From Lawsonibacter hominis (lineage in GTDB: Bacteria; Bacillota; Clostridia; Oscillospirales; Oscillospiraceae), in contig NZ_JACOPP010000015.1 in the NCBI RefSeq assembly GCF_014287895.1, forward strand, positions 1 to 64,000: DNA of 64,000 nt, written 5' to 3'. How positions within the stretch are numbered: the stretch's first letter is position 1; every line of letters begins with the position of its first letter. Below are positions 60,406 through 64,000 of this stretch, piece by piece. The notes below the pieces were generated by a model. It was not told the origin of the DNA, did no database searches, and saw only the letters and a program-made list of their open reading frames with translations. Made by a program: the position numbers and the translations under genes.

Positions 60406-61422
60406 TCACCCAGCGGGGGAATAGCGCCCCAGCTCAATGCCGGTATAGTACCATTTCAGGATCTCTTCATAGGTCTTTCCCTGCCGTGCCAGGGCGTTGG
60501 CCCCATATTGGCTCATCCCCACCCCGTGGCCGTAGCCGGTGACGGAGAAGGTGACCGCGCTTTCGTCCGCGGTGACAGTGAAGTTGGCCGAGCGCAGAGA
60601 AAACAGCTCCCGCAGGGCGCTCCCCGTCACGGCTGCGCCGCCTACCGTCACGCTGGACACGCCCCCGGCGGAATTGCGGACGGTCTCCCCAAACCACCCG
60701 GAGGGCGGACCGGACAGGTCGGCCTGCGGAACCTTCGCCAGCAGCGTGCGTTTGAACTCCTCCACCGGCACCGACGCCGTGCTGTGGTAGTTGGGCACCT
60801 CCTCCCCCTCCGGGCTGTCCACCCCGGACAGGTAGGGCACGGCGTTGCCCCAGACCTCCACCGCGTCCACCGTGCGCCCGGCGGCAGAGGAAAAGAAGAC
60901 CGCCTGGATGGGCGCGCCGTCGTACAGGGCCGCCACGCCGTCGGTATCCGCCACGGCGGCGCTGATCTTGGCGGTATAGACCTGGGCGTTTTCTCCCCAG
61001 TTCTCCGCCGCCTGGTCCGGTTCGATATAGGCCTGGCAGCAGTTGATGTCGGTACACACGTCGGCGTCGGGATGGTTTTGTACCGTGCGCCCCATCTTGG
61101 CCAGGGTGTAGGTGCGGGCGGCCACCGTCTGCGCCTTGAGAGCCTCGGGTTCGAAGGAAGCCGGCATTTCAGCGGCCACCACCCGCCACAGGTATTTGTC
61201 CAGCGGGAGCGTGAGCACCTCGCCGTCCCCTATCGAGACCCGGACCGTGACCGCTGCGTCCTCGGAGCGCGCGGGCGTGACCACCGTGCGGTCGATGGGC
61301 AGCTCGCCGGTGGGGACGGCGCCCTCCTGCGCCGTCCCCGGCCCGTCCTGCCGCACCAGCAGCAGCGGCAGCAGGAACAACAGCAGCAGCAGCGCCAGAG
61401 CCGTGGCCACGACCTGTTTCAT
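60406..61422 (-). CDS. spoIID: Stage II sporulation protein D (SpoIID/LytB family)
   Basis: A 338-residue exported protein: N-terminal anchor (MKQVVATALALLLLLFLLPL), then the SpoIID domain with LDKYLWRVVAAEMPASFEPE (catalytic Glu in AAEMP), ALKAQTVAARTYTLAKMG, the AVFFSSAAGRT segment and the C-terminal VTGYGHGVGMSQYGANALAR. It is a lytic transglycosylase needed for engulfment of the forespore. The ATG at 61422 is placed seven bases after GGAGGG. A companion spoIIR/spoIIQ is not present here. Confidence 0.92.
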   Translation of the reverse strand: MKQVVATALALLLLLFLLPLLLVRQDGPGTAQEGAVPTGELPIDRTVVTPARSEDAAVTVRVSIGDGEVLTLPLDKYLWRVVAAEMPASFEPEALKAQTVAARTYTLAKMGRTVQNHPDADVCTDINCCQAYIEPDQAAENWGENAQVYTAKISAAVADTDGVAALYDGAPIQAVFFSSAAGRTVDAVEVWGNAVPYLSGVDSPEGEEVPNYHSTASVPVEEFKRTLLAKVPQADLSGPPSGWFGETVRNSAGGVSSVTVGGAAVTGSALRELFSLRSANFTVTADESAVTFSVTGYGHGVGMSQYGANALARQGKTYEEILKWYYTGIELGRYSPAG

Positions 61423-61546
61423 ATCCATTCCCTCCGTCCGTCCTTTGCAAGTTTCCAGCCTTCTTATTTCACTTTTGCTTTTTCGCTTTATTCGTCTAAA
61501 CCAAAAGGCGCTCCACCGGAAGCTTGGGATTTGTCTTCCCTCCCCA

Positions 61547-61575
61547 TTGACGGCGCGGCAAAAAAAGGATACAAT
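61547..61575 (+). promoter_or_regulatory. Citrate synthase promoter
   Basis: TTGACG (61547-61552), 17 bp and TACAAT (61570-61575), 36 bp before the ATG; CAAAGGAGCG is the ribosome site. Confidence 0.7.
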
Positions 61576-61611
61576 AGACCGCAACAAAGATGGGCAAAGG
61601 AGCGTCACAGC

Positions 61612-62979
61612 ATGCAGAATGAGGACAAGGAGATTGCGAAGGGCTTTATCGAAAGTCTATGCGGAGAATACCGCAGACATAACTACATCGACCCGGCCTT
61701 TTATGAGACCTATAACGTAAAACGCGGCCTGCGCAACGCCGACGGGACCGGCGTCATGGCCGGTGTGACCCAGATCGGCAACGTGCTGGGCTACTATGTC
61801 CAGGACGGCGAGCGGGTCCCCATGCCCGGCAAGCTGGTCTACCGGGGGATCGACGTGGAGGAGCTGATCGACGGTTTTATGAGCGAGGGCCGGTTCGGCT
61901 TTGAAGAGACCGCCTATCTGCTGCTGATGGGCTCCCTGCCCACCCGCGGGCAGCTGTCCGCCTTTCAGCAGCTTTTGTCCGACCACCGCTCGTTGCCCCG
62001 GATGTTTACCGAGGATATGATCCTCAAGGCCCCCAGCCCCGACGTGATGAACAAACTGGCCCGCTCGGTGCTGGCTCTGTATTCCTATGACGACGACCCG
62101 GACGACATGTCTCTGCCCAATCAGCTGCGCCAGGCCGTGCAGCTCATCGCCCGGGTGCCCGTCATCGTGGCCCACGCCTTCGCGGTGAAGCGGCACTACT
62201 ACGACAATGAATCGCTTTACCTCCACCGGCCTCAGGAGGGCCTGAGCGTGGCGGAGAACTTCCTCTACTCGGTCCGGCACGACAACCGGTACACCGACCA
62301 GGAGGCCAAGCTGCTGGACCTGTGCCTGGTGCTGCACGCCGAGCACGGCGGCGGCAACAACTCCGCCTTCGCCTGCCGGGTGCTCTCCTCCTCGGGTACC
62401 GACACCTATTCCGCCATTGCCGCCGCCGTAGGCTCCCTCAAGGGCCCCCGCCACGGCGGCGCCAACAAAAAGGTCATGGAGATGTTCTCCCACATCCAGG
62501 AGAACGTGCACGACTGGAAGGACGACGACGAGGTGCGCGCCTACCTGGGCGCCCTGCTGCGGAAGGAGGCGGGAGACCGCTCTGGGCTCATCTACGGGAT
62601 GGGACACGCCATCTACACCCTCTCCGACCCCCGGGCCGTCATCCTTAAGCGGTTTGCCAAGAAGCTTGCCGCCACCAAGGGGATGCTGGACGAGTTCGAG
62701 CTTTACGAGAGCGTGGAGCGGCTCACCCCGGAGGTGCTCCTCTCCGTCAAGGGCGAGGACAAGGTGGTCTGCGCCAACGTGGACCTGTTCTCCGGCATGG
62801 TCTACAAGATGATGGGCATCCCGCAGGAGCTGTACACCCCCCTCTTTGCCGTGGCCCGCATGGTAGGCTGGTGCGCCCACCGGATCGAGGAAGTCTATCA
62901 GCCCGGCAACCGGATTATCCGCCCGGCCTACAAGGCCGTGGCCCCCATGCGCACGTTTATCCCCCTGGATCAGCGGTAA
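61612..62979 (+). CDS. Citrate synthase (citrate/2-methylcitrate synthase family)
   Basis: A 455-residue enzyme that condenses acetyl-CoA (or propionyl-CoA) with oxaloacetate. Characteristic parts are LVYRGIDVEELIDGFMSEGR, ETAYLLLMGSLPTRGQLSAF, CLVLHAEHGGGNNSAFACRV (first catalytic His), GPRHGGANKKVMEM and GLIYGMGHAIYTLSDPRAVI (second His region). Longer than the classical type by an N-terminal extension typical of Clostridia. It has its own promoter and a strong terminator; no other TCA genes are nearby. Confidence 0.93.
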   Translation: MQNEDKEIAKGFIESLCGEYRRHNYIDPAFYETYNVKRGLRNADGTGVMAGVTQIGNVLGYYVQDGERVPMPGKLVYRGIDVEELIDGFMSEGRFGFEETAYLLLMGSLPTRGQLSAFQQLLSDHRSLPRMFTEDMILKAPSPDVMNKLARSVLALYSYDDDPDDMSLPNQLRQAVQLIARVPVIVAHAFAVKRHYYDNESLYLHRPQEGLSVAENFLYSVRHDNRYTDQEAKLLDLCLVLHAEHGGGNNSAFACRVLSSSGTDTYSAIAAAVGSLKGPRHGGANKKVMEMFSHIQENVHDWKDDDEVRAYLGALLRKEAGDRSGLIYGMGHAIYTLSDPRAVILKRFAKKLAATKGMLDEFELYESVERLTPEVLLSVKGEDKVVCANVDLFSGMVYKMMGIPQELYTPLFAVARMVGWCAHRIEEVYQPGNRIIRPAYKAVAPMRTFIPLDQR

Positions 62980-62993
62980 AAAGCGCGTAAAAG

Positions 62994-63027
62994 CGGCGCG
63001 GCCCCGACCTGAGTCGGGGCCGCGCCT
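62994..63027 (+). terminator. Citrate synthase terminator
   Basis: GGCGCGGCCCCGAC pairs with GTCGGGGCCGCGCC around CTGA, followed by TTAGCTTGTT. The T-run is poor, but the stem is strong and well placed. Confidence 0.7.
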
Positions 63028-63250
63028 TAGCTTGTTAAAAAAGGCCTTTTTCGACCGAGGGATGCATGACGGACAGGGCTCGATCCCTGCAGAAAAGTCG
63101 CCCAGTCCGTCCTGAGAGGTGTCATTCCCGACGCGCATCCCCAGAGGGCCCTCCGGAGAACTCGGAGCGCAACCGCCCGCAGGGCCGCTCTCGCTGCGGG
63201 AATGGCGGCGGCCGCGGAACGCTCCTTGCGGGTGAACGCTGCGGGGCCTC
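63027..63250 (+). repeat. Structured intergenic repeat, copy B
   Basis: Same order as copy A at 17951-18231: an A5GGCCT5 palindrome (63038-63051), then a stem 63068-63078/63101-63111 whose loop carries CTCGAT and GAAAAGTCG, then GTGTCATTCCCG (63119-63130), whose arm pairs with CGGGAATGGC (63197-63206). CGGAGCGCAACCGCCC is also shared. Stem bases differ from A while pairing is kept. The start TTAGCTTGTTAAAAAA mirrors the inverted right end of A. No gene inside. Confidence 0.7.
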
Positions 63251-63263
63251 TGCGCCGCACGGC

Positions 63264-63965
63264 TCAAAACAGCCAGAACAGCCGCTCCCGGGATACGCTC
63301 ATCCCCACCTTGCGCTGGAGGGCCAGGGACGCCTGGTTGTCTGTAAAGACCTGGCCGAAGGCATACTGCCCCCGCTCCAGGGCCAGGCGCACCGCGCCGC
63401 GGAGCAGGGCCTCCCCCACGCCGCGGCGGCGGTAGGCGGGCAGCACCTCCAGCATGCCGATGCTCCCCTCCTCATGGAATCCGGCAAACCCCGCACAGGC
63501 GCCGTCCACAAAGGCCCCCAGCATCCCCCGCCGGAGCGCCCCCTGCATGTAGGCTACCCCGCCGAAGGGGTGGCTGTAGTGATCATAGACCCACTGGGCC
63601 ATTTCCTCCCCCAGCAGCCGCAGCTCCCCGCCGAAGGGCGCGGCGGCGGGGGGTTCCGGCGCCAGCCAGGCGGCCTGATAACAGATCTGCTCCTCGTGCA
63701 GGCCAAAGCGCCGCACCGCCTCGGCCTTGTACCACAGCTCATGGCCCACCAGCATCGCGCACCGGCTCAGCAGGGCAAAGCAGCGCTCCGCCGCCGCCGG
63801 GCCGGCGGCGCTCATCATGTGTATCCCGCCGCTCTCGCAGAGCAGCACCCCATCTTCCTCCGCGTACAGCAGCTCCGCCGTCCCCCGGCGCAGGGGCTCC
63901 AGCATATCCATATAAAACAGCGGATCGCGCCCCAGATACGCCAGGGCCTGTTCCAGTTGCTCCAT
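63264..63965 (-). CDS. GNAT family N-acetyltransferase
   Basis: A 233-residue protein. The C-terminal GNAT domain (about residues 130-230) shows GSIGMLEVLPAYRRRGVGEA, with the acetyl-CoA-binding RRRGVG (Q/RxxGxG/A), and ALERGQYAFGQVFTDNQASL. The N-terminal half is less conserved and may form a second, degenerate GNAT fold. TTCGAGGAGGATTAA precedes the ATG. The acceptor substrate is unknown. Confidence 0.85.
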   Translation of the reverse strand: MEQLEQALAYLGRDPLFYMDMLEPLRRGTAELLYAEEDGVLLCESGGIHMMSAAGPAAAERCFALLSRCAMLVGHELWYKAEAVRRFGLHEEQICYQAAWLAPEPPAAAPFGGELRLLGEEMAQWVYDHYSHPFGGVAYMQGALRRGMLGAFVDGACAGFAGFHEEGSIGMLEVLPAYRRRGVGEALLRGAVRLALERGQYAFGQVFTDNQASLALQRKVGMSVSRERLFWLF

Positions 63966-64000
63966 TTAATCCTCCTCGAATAGGGGCAAAGTGATCACGA
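63966..64000. other. Right edge of the window
   Basis: Only 35 bases, holding the ribosome site of the GNAT gene. The next gene lies outside the window. Confidence 0.6.

Noticed and set aside
60229..61611. N-terminal extension of citrate synthase to 916 residues
   Set aside because: The extension is antisense to spoIID; a clear ribosome site and promoter place the start at 61612.

Overview
The window is GC-rich bacterial DNA (by eye about 60-65% GC, not computed). Its gene content and order point to a spore-forming Clostridia member, most likely Oscillospirales/Oscillospiraceae. The evidence is the yabP-yabQ-divIC-yabR block, SpoIID, a SleB/CwlJ-type hydrolase, DnaD plus DnaC/DnaI-type primosome proteins, RNase Y, an HrcA/CIRCE-controlled Hsp20 and a BirA/BioY pair. 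No rRNA, tRNA or CRISPR array was seen, and nothing shows whether this is the origin or terminus region.

Layout. 0-5.5 kb: an AEC transporter, a divergent LysR regulator, then a GntP permease with an LVIVD-repeat protein; this last block looks lower in GC than its surroundings. 5.5-9.5 kb: a 29-aa membrane peptide and M16 peptidase, a second LysR, a 53-aa membrane protein and unexplained structured or decayed DNA. 9.5-13 kb: dnaD-like and dnaC-like genes, a peroxiredoxin, and hsp20 with a CIRCE operator. 13.4-21 kb: zapA, U32 peptidase, dut, maf, mreC, mreD and mrdA (cell shape). 21-27.7 kb: a GH13 glycosidase, two MFS carriers, the YedF/DUF3343 selenium-type pair and a third LysR. 27.8-34.3 kb: an FHA-FtsW fusion with a class B PBP, the yabP-yabR sporulation/division block, bioY and birA. 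34.6-38.1 kb: a PTS-IIC-like permease behind a perfect palindrome, signal peptidase I and RNase Y. 38.2-49.2 kb: a segment bounded by an intact IS copy and an inverted truncated IS copy, carrying a cell-wall hydrolase, M42 peptidase, YbaK, a secreted protein, a degenerate P-type ATPase, rlmB and ftsH. 49.3-58.7 kb: recJ, relA, then a run of a 70-aa protein, ATP-grasp ligase, Asp/Glu racemase, MurE-like ligase and QueG-like protein, followed by a CBS protein. 58.8-64 kb: an FAD oxidoreductase, spoIID, citrate synthase and a GNAT acetyltransferase.

How the genes work together. Cell-envelope construction dominates: two class B PBPs, an FtsW/RodA partner with an FHA sensor, MreC/MreD, ZapA, DivIC, SpoIID and wall hydrolases. 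The ATP-grasp/racemase/MurE cassette reads as a possible L-Lys/D-Asp peptidoglycan side-chain module, because the MurE-like enzyme has DDPG where DAP-adding enzymes have DNPR.

The most unusual signals are non-coding. (i) Two loci (13.7 and 40.5 kb) hold a core of three consecutive hairpins, with different stem sequences but the same architecture and a shared GTGAA loop; each core sits between 86-87-bp direct duplications of host gene sequence. (ii) A second family of structured intergenic repeats (18.0 and 63.1 kb, fragment at 2.4 kb) has changed but still-paired stems around a conserved loop. (iii) The IS pair carries swapped 26-bp and 21-bp flanking duplications, the signature of an inversion of about 9.5 kb. 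(iv) Two unrelated genes share a nearly identical promoter with a dyad in the spacer. All coordinates and alignments were done by eye.
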